A DNA stretch of 64,000 nt, from the NCBI RefSeq assembly GCF_000209655.1, contig NC_015458.1, positions 1,922,001-1,986,000 on the forward strand, written 5' to 3'. This stretch comes from Pusillimonas sp. T7-7. Its GTDB lineage: Bacteria > Pseudomonadota > Gammaproteobacteria > Burkholderiales > Burkholderiaceae_B. Both the position numbers and the translations under genes were made by a program. Positions 43,058-52,728 of this stretch are shown here, in pieces (position 1 is the stretch's first letter; every line of letters starts with the position of its first letter). Below the pieces are notes generated by a model that saw nothing but the letters and a program-made list of their open reading frames with translations, was not told where the DNA came from and ran no database searches.

Positions 43058-45007
43058 TCATGGTGTAACGATGTTGAACCAGAACTCGAAATTATCGAGC
43101 ATGGCGAACATCTCTTCCACTTTGGCCTGATCACCCTGGATTTTGATATCGCCCTTACTTACCGCATCTTGAAAGGTAGTTTTCTTAAGCATGACTTGAT
43201 TGAGCGTATCGCGTGTCAGGACCAGACTGGCAGCCGCATCCTGTGCCTGTTTTCCTTCAGTATGATTTAGAACGCTATTCACCAGCTCAAGCTCATACTT
43301 TTGATTGGTGTCTGTAAAGTCAACATTGAGCACTATGTGCTTGCCTGCTGCCTGCTCGCGATTCAGACGCACACTGAAGTAGTCGAACAACATGTCCAGT
43401 GTCATGGCGCCAACGGTGTCCGGGCTGGCCGTGTCTGGTACTGGCAGTTTCTCAACGCCCTCGCGTAGCTCTTTGGCTCCAGTCAGATAGAAGTTGCGCC
43501 ACGGGCCGCTCTCTGCCTGGTAACCCATTTGCTCCAAGGCGTCAGCCTGCAAATTCTTGGCTTCCTGGTTCTGAGGATCAGCAAAGACGGCATAATTGAC
43601 GACCTCTGCCACCCAGCGATACTCGCCTTTCGCGTAGTATTCACGTGCTTTCTTGAGCAGCGCCTCGGTGCCTCCGAGCATCTCGACATAGCGTTTGGAC
43701 GACTCTTCGATTGGCAAGGTATGCAGCGTGGCCGGGTTACCGTTAAACCAACCCAGATACAGGACATAGGTGGCCCGCACGTTGTGGTTGACCGAACCGT
43801 AATAGCCGCGATTGGAAAATTTCGCGGCAATGGCTTCCGGTAGTTTTATCTGCTCGGCGATTTCTTCCTTGTTGTAGCCCATATTGGCTAAACGCAAGGT
43901 CTCATCGTTGATGTACCGATACATATCACGCTGCAAGCTGAGTTGTTCCTTGACCTGGTCTTGGCCCCACACTGGCCAGTGATGCATGGCATACATGACC
44001 TGGGCGTCGTCCCCCCACAATGCCAAGGCCTCGTTCAGATACTTGGACCATGCCAGCGGATCTCGAATCTTTGCGCCTCGAAGAGAGTACGTATTGTGCA
44101 AAGTGTGTGTAGAGTCTTCAGCAGTGTTTAGCGCCTTCTTCTCCTTAATGTAGTACAACATTTCTGCGGGCGCTTCACTGCCAGGCGCATATAGGAACTC
44201 ATAAGTCAGGCCGTCGATAGTGCGTGTTTCACCGGTCTTCTCGATGATGTCAGTAGGGGGAATGAGCGTGACCGTACCGGCTGATGTAGTGGTACCAAGT
44301 CCAGCACCAACTTGACCGGTTTCGCTTGGCGGCAGCAGATTGCCGTACATGTAGCTTGCTCGACGACTCATGGCAGTGCCTGCCATGACGTTCTCAGCTA
44401 CGGCGTGCTCAAGGAAGCCGAGAGGTGCATAGATCTTCACCTTGCCAGCCTTGACGTCTGCTTCGTCTACTACACCGCGCACACCACCGTAATGATCCAC
44501 ATGGCTATGTGTGTAGATGACCGCCACTACAGGTTTCTTGGGGCGGTGCTGGTAATACAGAGCTAATGCTGCCTTAGCGGTTTCAGTAGAAACCAGGGGG
44601 TCCATAATAGTGAGACCTTCCTTGCCCTCTACAATAGTCATATTGGACAAATCGAAATTGCGGACCTGATAAATACCGTCTGTGACCTCAAATAGACCTG
44701 AGATATTAAGCAACTGGGCCTGACGCCACAGACTAGGGTTGACTGTATCTGGGGCTGCAGCGCCTTCCTTGATGAATCCATACTTACCGGGATCCCATAC
44801 CAGATTATCGGTAGGGCCCTTGATAAGGCCGTCAGGTAGCGGTGCAATAAACCCTTTATGAGCGAGTTCGAAAGACGTCTTGTCCGAAAACGGTAACTCC
44901 TTCATGAGCTCGGCATTTGCCTTCTTGGTAGCCTCTTCGGCGGGCTTCGGACTTTCAGCGGCCCAACTGGGGCTGGTCAGGGCGAGGGAAAAACATATTG
45001 CCGCCAA
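43058..45007 (-). CDS. Exported alkylsulfatase of the SdsA1/type III family
   Basis: A 649-residue metallo-beta-lactamase-fold sulfatase that hydrolyses primary or secondary alkyl sulfates such as SDS in the periplasm. The zinc motif THSHVDHYGG is near residue 170, further ligands lie near NTAEDSTHTLHN, and the alkylsulfatase dimerisation and C-terminal SCP2-like domains follow (from about 390 and 520). The start is unclear: the only in-frame candidate is a TTG at 45007, yet the frame stays open upstream and would supply a basic signal-peptide start (HLLRWQSLAA). An out-of-frame ATG lies at about 45048. Confidence 0.88.
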   Translation of the reverse strand: MAAICFSLALTSPSWAAESPKPAEEATKKANAELMKELPFSDKTSFELAHKGFIAPLPDGLIKGPTDNLVWDPGKYGFIKEGAAAPDTVNPSLWRQAQLLNISGLFEVTDGIYQVRNFDLSNMTIVEGKEGLTIMDPLVSTETAKAALALYYQHRPKKPVVAVIYTHSHVDHYGGVRGVVDEADVKAGKVKIYAPLGFLEHAVAENVMAGTAMSRRASYMYGNLLPPSETGQVGAGLGTTTSAGTVTLIPPTDIIEKTGETRTIDGLTYEFLYAPGSEAPAEMLYYIKEKKALNTAEDSTHTLHNTYSLRGAKIRDPLAWSKYLNEALALWGDDAQVMYAMHHWPVWGQDQVKEQLSLQRDMYRYINDETLRLANMGYNKEEIAEQIKLPEAIAAKFSNRGYYGSVNHNVRATYVLYLGWFNGNPATLHTLPIEESSKRYVEMLGGTEALLKKAREYYAKGEYRWVAEVVNYAVFADPQNQEAKNLQADALEQMGYQAESGPWRNFYLTGAKELREGVEKLPVPDTASPDTVGAMTLDMLFDYFSVRLNREQAAGKHIVLNVDFTDTNQKYELELVNSVLNHTEGKQAQDAAASLVLTRDTLNQVMLKKTTFQDAVSKGDIKIQGDQAKVEEMFAMLDNFEFWFNIVTP

Positions 45008-45206
45008 GGACTGCCAACGGAGTAAATGATTGGGATAAACTTTCCATAGCTCTTTTTCAGTCTAAATTCCTGCCACGGTGAATTAAGATAGGCATAATCT
45101 GCAGTTCTCATAACGCTCTACTCCTGGATATGTTTGTAAACACCGAAATCGCAAGCCGACAGTCAAGCTGCGCCTTACTACAAACTGCTGTACGGTTTTT
45201 TCTTCG

Positions 45207-46019
45207 TTAGTTAGGGAATTGCAAATTGAGCCCCATGTAGATCTGCCAATCCGGTTGTCCAGGGCCACGGCTCGCAACAGAGATCTGAGGCTCAATGAAA
45301 AAGTTGTAGACAATATCGTTATGCTTGACGACCTGCCCTATACCCAGGCCCAACGGCACGCTATAACTATCGTTCTCGAGGTTGTAGGTCATGATGGGTG
45401 TGGATCGCAGATAAGTGCCGCCTCCTAGCTGGTACATGGCGAACGGCTGGAACGCCACGAGATCAGCGTCTTCGCGATGGCTCGAACCGGCAAAGCTGCT
45501 TTGCCACGACAGCAGGTATCCGTACTGGAATTTGGGCGAGCTGGCATTGAACAGTACGTTCACCAGTCCAGCTGACCATTTTTCACTGCCAACCGAATTC
45601 CTGGTGGCGGTCGGCGCAGTGACCTGCGGCCCAAAGCCAAAACTGATGGCCGGGTTGCCCGTATCCATCAGATAAGCTGCAAATACATTCAGGTCGCCCA
45701 TGCCAGTGTCGTGCTGTCCGTCGACGGGAAACGAATTTACCGGCAACGAAGCTCGCATTAACCAGTTGCTCTCTCCGATAGAAAACGGTTGCGCGTAGCG
45801 CAACCAAAATTGGTTGGCATGCTCGCCTGTTTCCGTCTGGCGGCCGATGTAATAGTTCTGCATGTTGAAGGCCGTCATACTTGCCAAGGGGTTATTGGCC
45901 TGGGCGGCAGCGTTCGCCTCTGCTTGTGCGTGGGCGGAAATCATGCAGGTCAACCAAAGCGTGCAGGAAAGCCCAAAGATACCAAGCCAATACCACAGAG
46001 ATTGCTTTATGAGCCTCAT
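45207..46019 (-). CDS. Outer-membrane channel-like protein (phenol_MetA_deg type)
   Basis: A 270-residue protein with a signal peptide (ending SAHAQ) and a beta-rich barrel-like body. Motifs of the phenol-degradation MetA-like transporter family are visible (for example [10 protein letters not shown] and [12 protein letters not shown]), and the C-terminus is LNLQFPN. These are thought to be outer-membrane passage proteins for hydrophobic or aromatic substrates. It overlaps the upstream MFS/spermidine-synthase gene by 4 bases and could admit sulfate esters (inference). A second family member lies at 59152. Confidence 0.75.
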   Translation of the reverse strand: MRLIKQSLWYWLGIFGLSCTLWLTCMISAHAQAEANAAAQANNPLASMTAFNMQNYYIGRQTETGEHANQFWLRYAQPFSIGESNWLMRASLPVNSFPVDGQHDTGMGDLNVFAAYLMDTGNPAISFGFGPQVTAPTATRNSVGSEKWSAGLVNVLFNASSPKFQYGYLLSWQSSFAGSSHREDADLVAFQPFAMYQLGGGTYLRSTPIMTYNLENDSYSVPLGLGIGQVVKHNDIVYNFFIEPQISVASRGPGQPDWQIYMGLNLQFPN

Positions 46020-48550
46020 TGTCCTGCTCCACTCATGAACCAGCGTAAATAGGGATTATTCTGCGCCGCCCGCATCAAGGCAGCCGCGTCTGTCGCCCAT
46101 CCTTGCCGATCGCCCCGGTAGGCTGCCAGAGCGCTACGGTAAAAAAGATCGAGCTGTGCCCTTTCTTGTTTGATATTGTCAGCCAGAGCCTCGTTGCCGC
46201 CCTGCACAGGAGGTTCGCCACGCAATGCCAGCAATTCTGGCAAGGTGCGTACCAACTCACGTGGCCGCACCCAAGTGGCGTACTCGATGGCAGGAAAGTC
46301 ATCAGTTACAGCCGGGGTTTCGCCAACAAAATCCACCAAGCCGTCTCGATCGGTAACCCACGTTGCCAACAAGGCAGCAGGAGAATCGACTCCCACCTCT
46401 GTTAGGGCTGCGCGCAGGGTGGGCTGTGCATATCGTGCGGCGATAGTGGCCGCATCCAGCGTCAAAGGATCTTCTGAACCTATCAACAACATTTCATGCA
46501 ACTCGGTGCTCCAGAGCGATGCATGCGGAAAAATATCGATGAAGCTGGCCACCAGCGCACGCGTATCTTCCAAGTTCTGAGTGGGCAAAGGCAACCACTG
46601 CGCGACGACACCATGTTGATTCAGGCGCGAAGCCGCTAACGCATAGAAATCTCGCGAATAGAGATTTACCACGCCTGCAGCGGAAGGCGGCGGCGGCTCG
46701 AGGGTGATCAGGTCGTAGTGCTCTACGCTCGCAAGCAGTTCTCGCCGGCCATCACGCATGCGGATTTCCAGGCCGTGGTCCTGAGCCGCACCGTAGGTCC
46801 CCTGGAACAAGTGCGCAGCATGCAGCACGCCGGGGAGCAACTCAGCCACCACTCTGTGCTCCAAGCCGGGATAGCGTGACAACGCACCTGCGGTAATGCC
46901 GGTGCCATAGCCAATGACCAATGCGGAACGTGGTTCGCCTGCGTGTATGATGAGCGGCAGCAAGGATTGCAGCCGCATGTAGCGTAGTGAGGGCATGGCA
47001 TCACCCGAGTTCGACACGCCGTGGATATAAAGGCGCCGGAAACGATGATCACCTCTTCCGCTTTCCACTACAGCCACGGTACCGCCATGGCTCTCTTCGT
47101 AGAACACCAAGTTTTTGCCTTGTGCACCAGGCAGCAGGCGTGCAAGATGGTCCGCAGGCAGCACCCAGCCTCCAATAAGCACGGCCCCGCCTAGTGCCAA
47201 TACCAGCGTACGCATCATCGATGCAGCAGGCCGCGCTTGCCAGACCGCAATAACGCCTACCCCGCAGGCCGCTATGGCCAACAAGGCAAGACTGCGTATC
47301 GTACCCAGATACGGCAATAAAACAAACGCAGTAAGTGCAGTGCCGATAATGCCACCGAGCGTATTTCCCGCCAGCACCGCGCCGGCGCCTTTCCCTCGCT
47401 GCAGCGGCGGCACAGCAATACGTAACACCGCGGGGAAAGCGGCTCCAAGCAACAACGTGGGGAGCAACACAATGACCGACGCGGCAACGACAAAACGCGC
47501 ACTCATGGCGGCCAAACCACTATACGTCCAAGCACCGACCACCGATTCTGCCAAGCTCTGAGCGCTTATCAGCCACCGGCCCAACAAGGCGACTTCCATC
47601 AGTGCAAAAACACCCGCCCCCGCAATGAGCAAGCCAAATACCTGCCAGGGATTGCCCAGCTTATGCTCCCAGCGTGCATACAGCGCCGAACCGATAGCCA
47701 GGCCGGCCAGGTATACGGCCAGCACAATGGAAAATGCGAAGGCCCGCGTGCTCATGAACGGCACGATCATCTGCGACCACAGCACCTCGTACCCCAAGGC
47801 AATAGCGCCGGCCATTGTGTACAAGCCTATTGCCAGCCACGCCTTGGCTGGCAACGCTTGAGGCACATGGCTGCTCTCTTCTGCCTGATGTTTTTCCGGG
47901 GCAGACAGGCTATGCCTACTCAATAATCCAGCGCCCAAAGCGGCAATGAGGTTCAGGCCGGCTGCCGCCCATGCGCTCGCCTGTACGCCAAACACCGGGA
48001 TCAGGACGAATGCCGGCAATAGCGCACCGGCAATGGCTCCACAGGTATTAGCGGCATACAAGGTGGCGCCGGCGCGCCCGACCTTGCCGGCGCCGGTCGC
48101 TCGCAGCAGCACAGGCAAAGTGCCCCCCATCAGGAAAGGTGCTGCACCAATGACCAGGAGTACGGCCAGCCAGGCTAGTAGCGGGCTGTACTGTTCCACG
48201 CGCACGAATGGCAAAGCGCCATGGGCCAGCAATTGGGTCACGGCAACAGCCACCACGGCTATACCAATTTCTATCAGCGCGTACAGGCGCAAGGGACGCG
48301 TGGAACGATCTGCCCAGCGGCCGACCCACCAACTGCCTGCCGCCAGGCCGAGGAAAAACGCACTGACCGCGACCGCGATGGCATGCACTTCCACCCCCAC
48401 GATCAGAGACAGTTGCTTGACCCAAAGAATTTGAAAAATAAGCGCTGCCATACCTGAGAGCGCCAACAAGATGGACGGCACAGCAAGCCCTGTTACCGGC
48501 AACGAACTGGGCCTGGAAACACCTGTCAACACTTGCGCGGACACACTCAT
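46016..48550 (-). CDS. Fused MFS transporter / spermidine synthase-like protein
   Basis: An 844-residue fusion. The first 500 residues form about 14 membrane helices of an MFS-like transporter (for example [16 protein letters not shown]). The rest is a spermidine-synthase-like Rossmann domain with the nucleotide loop [13 protein letters not shown] and [14 protein letters not shown], where polyamine synthases have an acidic catalytic site. Such fusions are widespread but their substrate is unknown. It overlaps the channel gene downstream by 4 bases and lies 83 bases after the sulfatase gene. Confidence 0.8.
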   Translation of the reverse strand: MSVSAQVLTGVSRPSSLPVTGLAVPSILLALSGMAALIFQILWVKQLSLIVGVEVHAIAVAVSAFFLGLAAGSWWVGRWADRSTRPLRLYALIEIGIAVVAVAVTQLLAHGALPFVRVEQYSPLLAWLAVLLVIGAAPFLMGGTLPVLLRATGAGKVGRAGATLYAANTCGAIAGALLPAFVLIPVFGVQASAWAAAGLNLIAALGAGLLSRHSLSAPEKHQAEESSHVPQALPAKAWLAIGLYTMAGAIALGYEVLWSQMIVPFMSTRAFAFSIVLAVYLAGLAIGSALYARWEHKLGNPWQVFGLLIAGAGVFALMEVALLGRWLISAQSLAESVVGAWTYSGLAAMSARFVVAASVIVLLPTLLLGAAFPAVLRIAVPPLQRGKGAGAVLAGNTLGGIIGTALTAFVLLPYLGTIRSLALLAIAACGVGVIAVWQARPAASMMRTLVLALGGAVLIGGWVLPADHLARLLPGAQGKNLVFYEESHGGTVAVVESGRGDHRFRRLYIHGVSNSGDAMPSLRYMRLQSLLPLIIHAGEPRSALVIGYGTGITAGALSRYPGLEHRVVAELLPGVLHAAHLFQGTYGAAQDHGLEIRMRDGRRELLASVEHYDLITLEPPPPSAAGVVNLYSRDFYALAASRLNQHGVVAQWLPLPTQNLEDTRALVASFIDIFPHASLWSTELHEMLLIGSEDPLTLDAATIAARYAQPTLRAALTEVGVDSPAALLATWVTDRDGLVDFVGETPAVTDDFPAIEYATWVRPRELVRTLPELLALRGEPPVQGGNEALADNIKQERAQLDLFYRSALAAYRGDRQGWATDAAALMRAAQNNPYLRWFMSGAGQ

Positions 48551-48633
48551 ATTGTTGTACTCATGACACTATCCATCGGAAGATCATTTATGCAGCAGTG
48601 GCCAGACAGAAGCCTGGCCGCTGCTTAGTCTGC

Positions 48634-50259
48634 TTATTTTCCCTGCTTCTTCGCTTGCTCGTCGAAGTACTGTTCGACCTTCCTGTCGACTTCAGCCTGA
48701 ACCTGGTCGACACTGAAACTTGCCGGACGTTGGCTGGGCGGCCACTCAACAAACGTCTGCAGGAACTTCGCCGCCTTCACCGAAGCCGCGAGGACCAGAT
48801 AGTCGTTCTTCACTAGCCAATCATAGTATTGGTTGGAAACGACATCTGCTCGCTCGTACGGGTCCATGCGCAGGTTGAACAGCTTTGGCACACGCAGACA
48901 CACGAAAGGATCTTTCCAGACAGCAAACCCACCAGGAGCCTGCTGCTCGCAGAAGACTGCCTTCCAGTTTTTATACCGCATGGCAACCAGCATGCCGTCG
49001 TCATTGAAATAATAGAAGTCCTCGCGAGCGCTCTCATCGGTCTTGCCTGTCAGATAGGCCAGCTGATTGTATCCATCCAGGTGCACTTTGTAGCTTCTAT
49101 CCGCACCCTCAGGCGTCCATCCCTTCAGCAGTCGATCTTTGACATCGGTATCGCCCACTGCGGCAAGCAAGGTAGGAAACCAATCCAGCCCCGATACGAT
49201 GCCGGTCTTAACCTCGCCCTCGGGAATATGCCCTGGCCAGCGGATCATGGCCGGCACACGGTAAGCGCCTTCCCAGTTTGAGTTCTTCTCGTTGCGGAAC
49301 GGTGTGGTTGCGGCATCCGGCCAACTGAACTGATTGGGTCCATTGTCCGTCGTATAAATTACGATGGTGTCGTCGGAGATACCCAAGTCATCAAGTTTTT
49401 TCAACAGCTTGCCAACGTCCTGATCATGCTCCCACATACCATCGGCATAAGGATTTCCGGGCATGCCGCTCTTGCCCTGATGCTCTGGACGGATATGCGT
49501 GTATACGTGCATCCGAGTGGTGTTCATCCACAAGAAGAATGGCTTGTCACCCTTGCCATGCTTGTCCAAATAATCGAGGGCGGCGCCGACGGTCTCGTCA
49601 TCGATCGTCTCCATGCGCTTGGCCGTTAGAGCCCCGGTATCTTCGATCTTGCCATCGGCCGAAGCCTTAATCACGCCGCGAGGCTTCTTGACATCCTCAT
49701 CGGCTTTCTGGGGCCAGTACGGGCGCTCGGGCTCCTCTTCGGCGTTGAGGTGATACAGATTGCCAAAGAACACGTCAAACCCGTGATTGGTCGGCAAGTA
49801 CTCATCTCGGTCACCCAGGTGGTTCTTACCGAACTGGGCAGTCATGTAGCCGTGCGACTTCAGAGCTTGAGCGATGGTGATGTCGCGGTCCTGCAAGCCG
49901 ACCGCCACACCTGGCATCCCAACCTTGGACAGTCCGGTACGGCGCGGTACCTGCCCAGTGATGAAACTGGACCGCCCCGCCGTGCAGCTGTTTTCGGCGT
50001 AGTAGTCAGTGAATATGGTGCCTTCCTCGGCAATACGATCGATATTGGGTGTCGTGTAACCCACCACGCCTTTACTATAGGCACTGATATTAGTTTGACC
50101 AATATCGTCCCCGAAGATCACGAGAATATTAGGCTTCTTGCCTGAGGCCTCGGCCTGTTGCTTGGACTGATCGTTCTGGGCCTGCGCTGACGCTCCCCCC
50201 ATCACGATAAGTCCGCTGGCGGCCACCAGCGCCGCCCCTAACCATCGTCTTGTTTTCAT
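48634..50259 (-). CDS. Exported type I (formylglycine) arylsulfatase
   Basis: A 541-residue sulfatase of the alkaline phosphatase superfamily. It has a Sec signal (ending ASAQA), metal aspartates in NILVIFGDDIGQTN and the activation site ENSCTAGRSSFITG (Cys-x-Ala-x-Arg), whose cysteine must become formylglycine. Later metal site TTDNGPNQFSW is present. It hydrolyses sulfate esters in the periplasm. The ATG at 50259 has GGAGAG upstream. The formylglycine-generating enzyme 8 kb upstream in the same run of genes is its probable activator. Confidence 0.92.
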   Translation of the reverse strand: MKTRRWLGAALVAASGLIVMGGASAQAQNDQSKQQAEASGKKPNILVIFGDDIGQTNISAYSKGVVGYTTPNIDRIAEEGTIFTDYYAENSCTAGRSSFITGQVPRRTGLSKVGMPGVAVGLQDRDITIAQALKSHGYMTAQFGKNHLGDRDEYLPTNHGFDVFFGNLYHLNAEEEPERPYWPQKADEDVKKPRGVIKASADGKIEDTGALTAKRMETIDDETVGAALDYLDKHGKGDKPFFLWMNTTRMHVYTHIRPEHQGKSGMPGNPYADGMWEHDQDVGKLLKKLDDLGISDDTIVIYTTDNGPNQFSWPDAATTPFRNEKNSNWEGAYRVPAMIRWPGHIPEGEVKTGIVSGLDWFPTLLAAVGDTDVKDRLLKGWTPEGADRSYKVHLDGYNQLAYLTGKTDESAREDFYYFNDDGMLVAMRYKNWKAVFCEQQAPGGFAVWKDPFVCLRVPKLFNLRMDPYERADVVSNQYYDWLVKNDYLVLAASVKAAKFLQTFVEWPPSQRPASFSVDQVQAEVDRKVEQYFDEQAKKQGK

Positions 50260-50308
50260 CACTACTCTCCCTGCCCTGAAGGGCGTTACATTTCGCTTCA
50301 AACACCTG

Positions 50309-51343
50309 CTACTGCTTCTCAAAGGAATACACTCGACTCCATTCCGCCCTCATGTCTACGACTGTCCAGCCACGGCGGTTGGCCTCATCCAGCGCCTTGT
50401 CCAGGCGGCCGACCGTGGAGTTTCTGTCGTAAGCCCACTCACGCTGTGCATCGGTGTGATGCACCAGTCCCGCAAAGCGCTTGCCTGCACCTGCAGTAGT
50501 CCACTGCAACATTTGTAGGTCTCCATCGGAATTTCCGAAAGCAAGGATGGGCCTGCGGCCTATATATCGATTGATCGCCACGGGTTTGCCGGGCCCATCA
50601 TCGTTAAACTCGAGTTTGGGTTGGCGCACCAGCCTGGGTTTGCCGTCGCTCATCTCGAAAGTCGTTACGAAACTGCTGCCGATTACCTGTTCAGGAGGGA
50701 TGTCGTAAGCCTCTTCGGCCCAGGTACGCATAAACTCAACGCCACCACCAGACACGATGTAGACCTTGAAATCGCGTGCGCGCAGATAGTCAAGCAATTC
50801 ACGCATAGGCGCGTAGGTCATGCTGGTATAGGGTTGGTTGAAACGCGGATGCCGGGCCGTAGACACCCACTCGATCACGCTCTGCGCGAATTCGTCAGTA
50901 CTCATATTGGTGTGCGTCACACCCACAATCTTCAGCAGGCCTGACTGACCGGCTTTAGCCAGCGTCGCCTTATCGCCATCAAGGGCAGCCTTAAATGGCT
51001 GTTGCTGTGCCCATTCCGGGTGGCTGGGCGCCATGGCCTTGAGGCGATCCAGCGCAAATACACCCTGGAAATACAAGGGTTGCTCGCTCCACAGCGTGCC
51101 ATCGTTGTCGAATACCGCTACACGGTCTTCAACTGCGACGAAATCCGGGCTGTCTGGCTGCGTAACGGCGCGCACGAAGTCAACAATGGCAGTGCGCGAA
51201 GGGCCATCATTCCAGGACGACAGCTCGGTAGCTGCTGTATCACCGTTAGAAGTACCCGCGCATGCTGCCAGCAGCATAGATAATGCAACCGTTCCAGCCA
51301 AGGCGGCCCAGCGCCGCAACGTCAACCGCTGCAATGTCTTCAT
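50309..51343 (-). CDS. Lipoprotein HAD-family phosphatase
   Basis: A 344-residue HAD hydrolase related to phosphoserine phosphatases. The N-terminus is a lipoprotein signal (LSMLLAACAG), so it is anchored in the envelope. HAD motifs are complete: DNDGTLW near residue 79, Ser in VYIVSGGG, and FGNSDGD. Exported HAD enzymes of this kind often sit with sulfatases and FGE-like genes; substrate unknown. The ATG at 51343 overlaps the batD stop as ATGA, tying the gene to the Bat operon. Confidence 0.85.
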   Translation of the reverse strand: MKTLQRLTLRRWAALAGTVALSMLLAACAGTSNGDTAATELSSWNDGPSRTAIVDFVRAVTQPDSPDFVAVEDRVAVFDNDGTLWSEQPLYFQGVFALDRLKAMAPSHPEWAQQQPFKAALDGDKATLAKAGQSGLLKIVGVTHTNMSTDEFAQSVIEWVSTARHPRFNQPYTSMTYAPMRELLDYLRARDFKVYIVSGGGVEFMRTWAEEAYDIPPEQVIGSSFVTTFEMSDGKPRLVRQPKLEFNDDGPGKPVAINRYIGRRPILAFGNSDGDLQMLQWTTAGAGKRFAGLVHHTDAQREWAYDRNSTVGRLDKALDEANRRGWTVVDMRAEWSRVYSFEKQ

Positions 51344-52728
51344 AACCTGCCCCTTTTGCGCATGTCGCGCGATGTATATGCCGGATTCCGGACGGGATTC
51401 AATGACGCAGGCAGTGCATAGGCCCGCGCTGTCATATGCCTTGCCTGCCAGATCCGCCGCCATTGACTCGAGGCTGCCGCCAGTCGGTGGCGCCAGGAAG
51501 CATCGCCCGGGTTCGCCCCATAGGCCTGACGCAGTATGGTGGCAGCCACCTCGCTTGCCGGCTCGCCCAGAGGCGCGACTGCCGCGCGTAGATCGTAGGC
51601 ACCCGTCACCCGCCACAGCCACTGATAAAAGGCACTCAATGCTGCAGTATTTTGTGTGGCTTCCCGGCGCCAGGCTCGCCAATGCCAGGGTTCACCAGCA
51701 CGCCGCCGATCGCGCACGAGCATCGCCCAGGAACGCAAGCGACGTGTGCAGCGTCTCGACCATGGCCAGCACAGCCATGCAAGCAGCAACACCAGCACCG
51801 CGCTGATCGCCCAAGCCGGCGAAGCCGCCGGTAACACCCAGCGCAGATTGTGTCGCAGCTTCGCCAAGTCTTCCGTCAGGGAAAAAGGCTGCTCCACCAC
51901 CGGCGCGGCCGCTACCGTGAACGTACGGCCTGGCAGTTCCTGCTGCTGCAATTGCCCGCTGGCGTTATCGCGCCAATGCATGATCACAGGCGGCAGGCTG
52001 ACCTCACCCGCTTGGCTGGGGATGTAATCGGCGCTGTCTATGCGTTGTCCACCGACAAAACCGCCGCGACCATCTGTCAGCGTTGTGACCTGTGGCTCAT
52101 GCGGGTAGCGCTTGAACCCCGGCACGTCGTTAAGGGCTGCGGCAGGCAATAACATGGCCTGCACCCCTTCGGCTCGTTGCATAATGCTGCGCGTTACTCG
52201 TCCACCAGTCATAAGCGGGTCTGGCGCAAGCGCGTAGTTTTGCGAAATTGTCAGTTGGCTGGCAGCCACTTCTCCGCCGGAAGGTCCGGCGGATTTGCTG
52301 CCCGCCACTACATTGAACGAAAAAGGTTCGCTACTGTCTGTGGCGGCTACGCCTCCGGGCCCGATCTGGGCACTGACGGTGAGCGCCGGTATCTGCAGCG
52401 TGCCCGCTTGGGTTGGACTGAGCACATAGGTGTAGCGCAAACCGCTATATGCCACCCCATCTTTCTTTTCATGCACAATGGCGCCCTGGCCGGATGGAGG
52501 CGTTACCATGGCGCCGGGCAATTCCAAGGTTGGCAACTGCGGCGGTTGTGTAAACCAGGCAGGCGTCATGACCTGCAATTCCAGTTGCACCGTCGCACCA
52601 ACCTGCACTTGCGCAGGCGCCTGCAGCTTCGCCGTCACGTGCAGCGAGGGCGCGTCTTGTGCGCAGGCGATGGCAGCCACGCACAATCCTGCAACAGCCT
52701 GAAAAATCTGACGCCAGCACATCATCAT
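51340..52728 (-). CDS. batD: BatD-like protein
   Basis: A 462-residue protein: signal peptide (ending IACAQ), tandem immunoglobulin-like BatD domains in the periplasm (residues about 25-290), one membrane helix (about 325-345, AISAVLVLLLAWLCW), and a basic cytoplasmic tail. BatD works with MoxR, BatA and BatB proteins in envelope homeostasis; its biochemical role is not settled. It overlaps the upstream VWA/TPR gene and the downstream HAD gene by 4 bases each. Confidence 0.82.
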   Translation of the reverse strand: MMMCWRQIFQAVAGLCVAAIACAQDAPSLHVTAKLQAPAQVQVGATVQLELQVMTPAWFTQPPQLPTLELPGAMVTPPSGQGAIVHEKKDGVAYSGLRYTYVLSPTQAGTLQIPALTVSAQIGPGGVAATDSSEPFSFNVVAGSKSAGPSGGEVAASQLTISQNYALAPDPLMTGGRVTRSIMQRAEGVQAMLLPAAALNDVPGFKRYPHEPQVTTLTDGRGGFVGGQRIDSADYIPSQAGEVSLPPVIMHWRDNASGQLQQQELPGRTFTVAAAPVVEQPFSLTEDLAKLRHNLRWVLPAASPAWAISAVLVLLLAWLCWPWSRRCTRRLRSWAMLVRDRRRAGEPWHWRAWRREATQNTAALSAFYQWLWRVTGAYDLRAAVAPLGEPASEVAATILRQAYGANPGDASWRHRLAAASSQWRRIWQARHMTARAYALPASLNPVRNPAYTSRDMRKRGRL

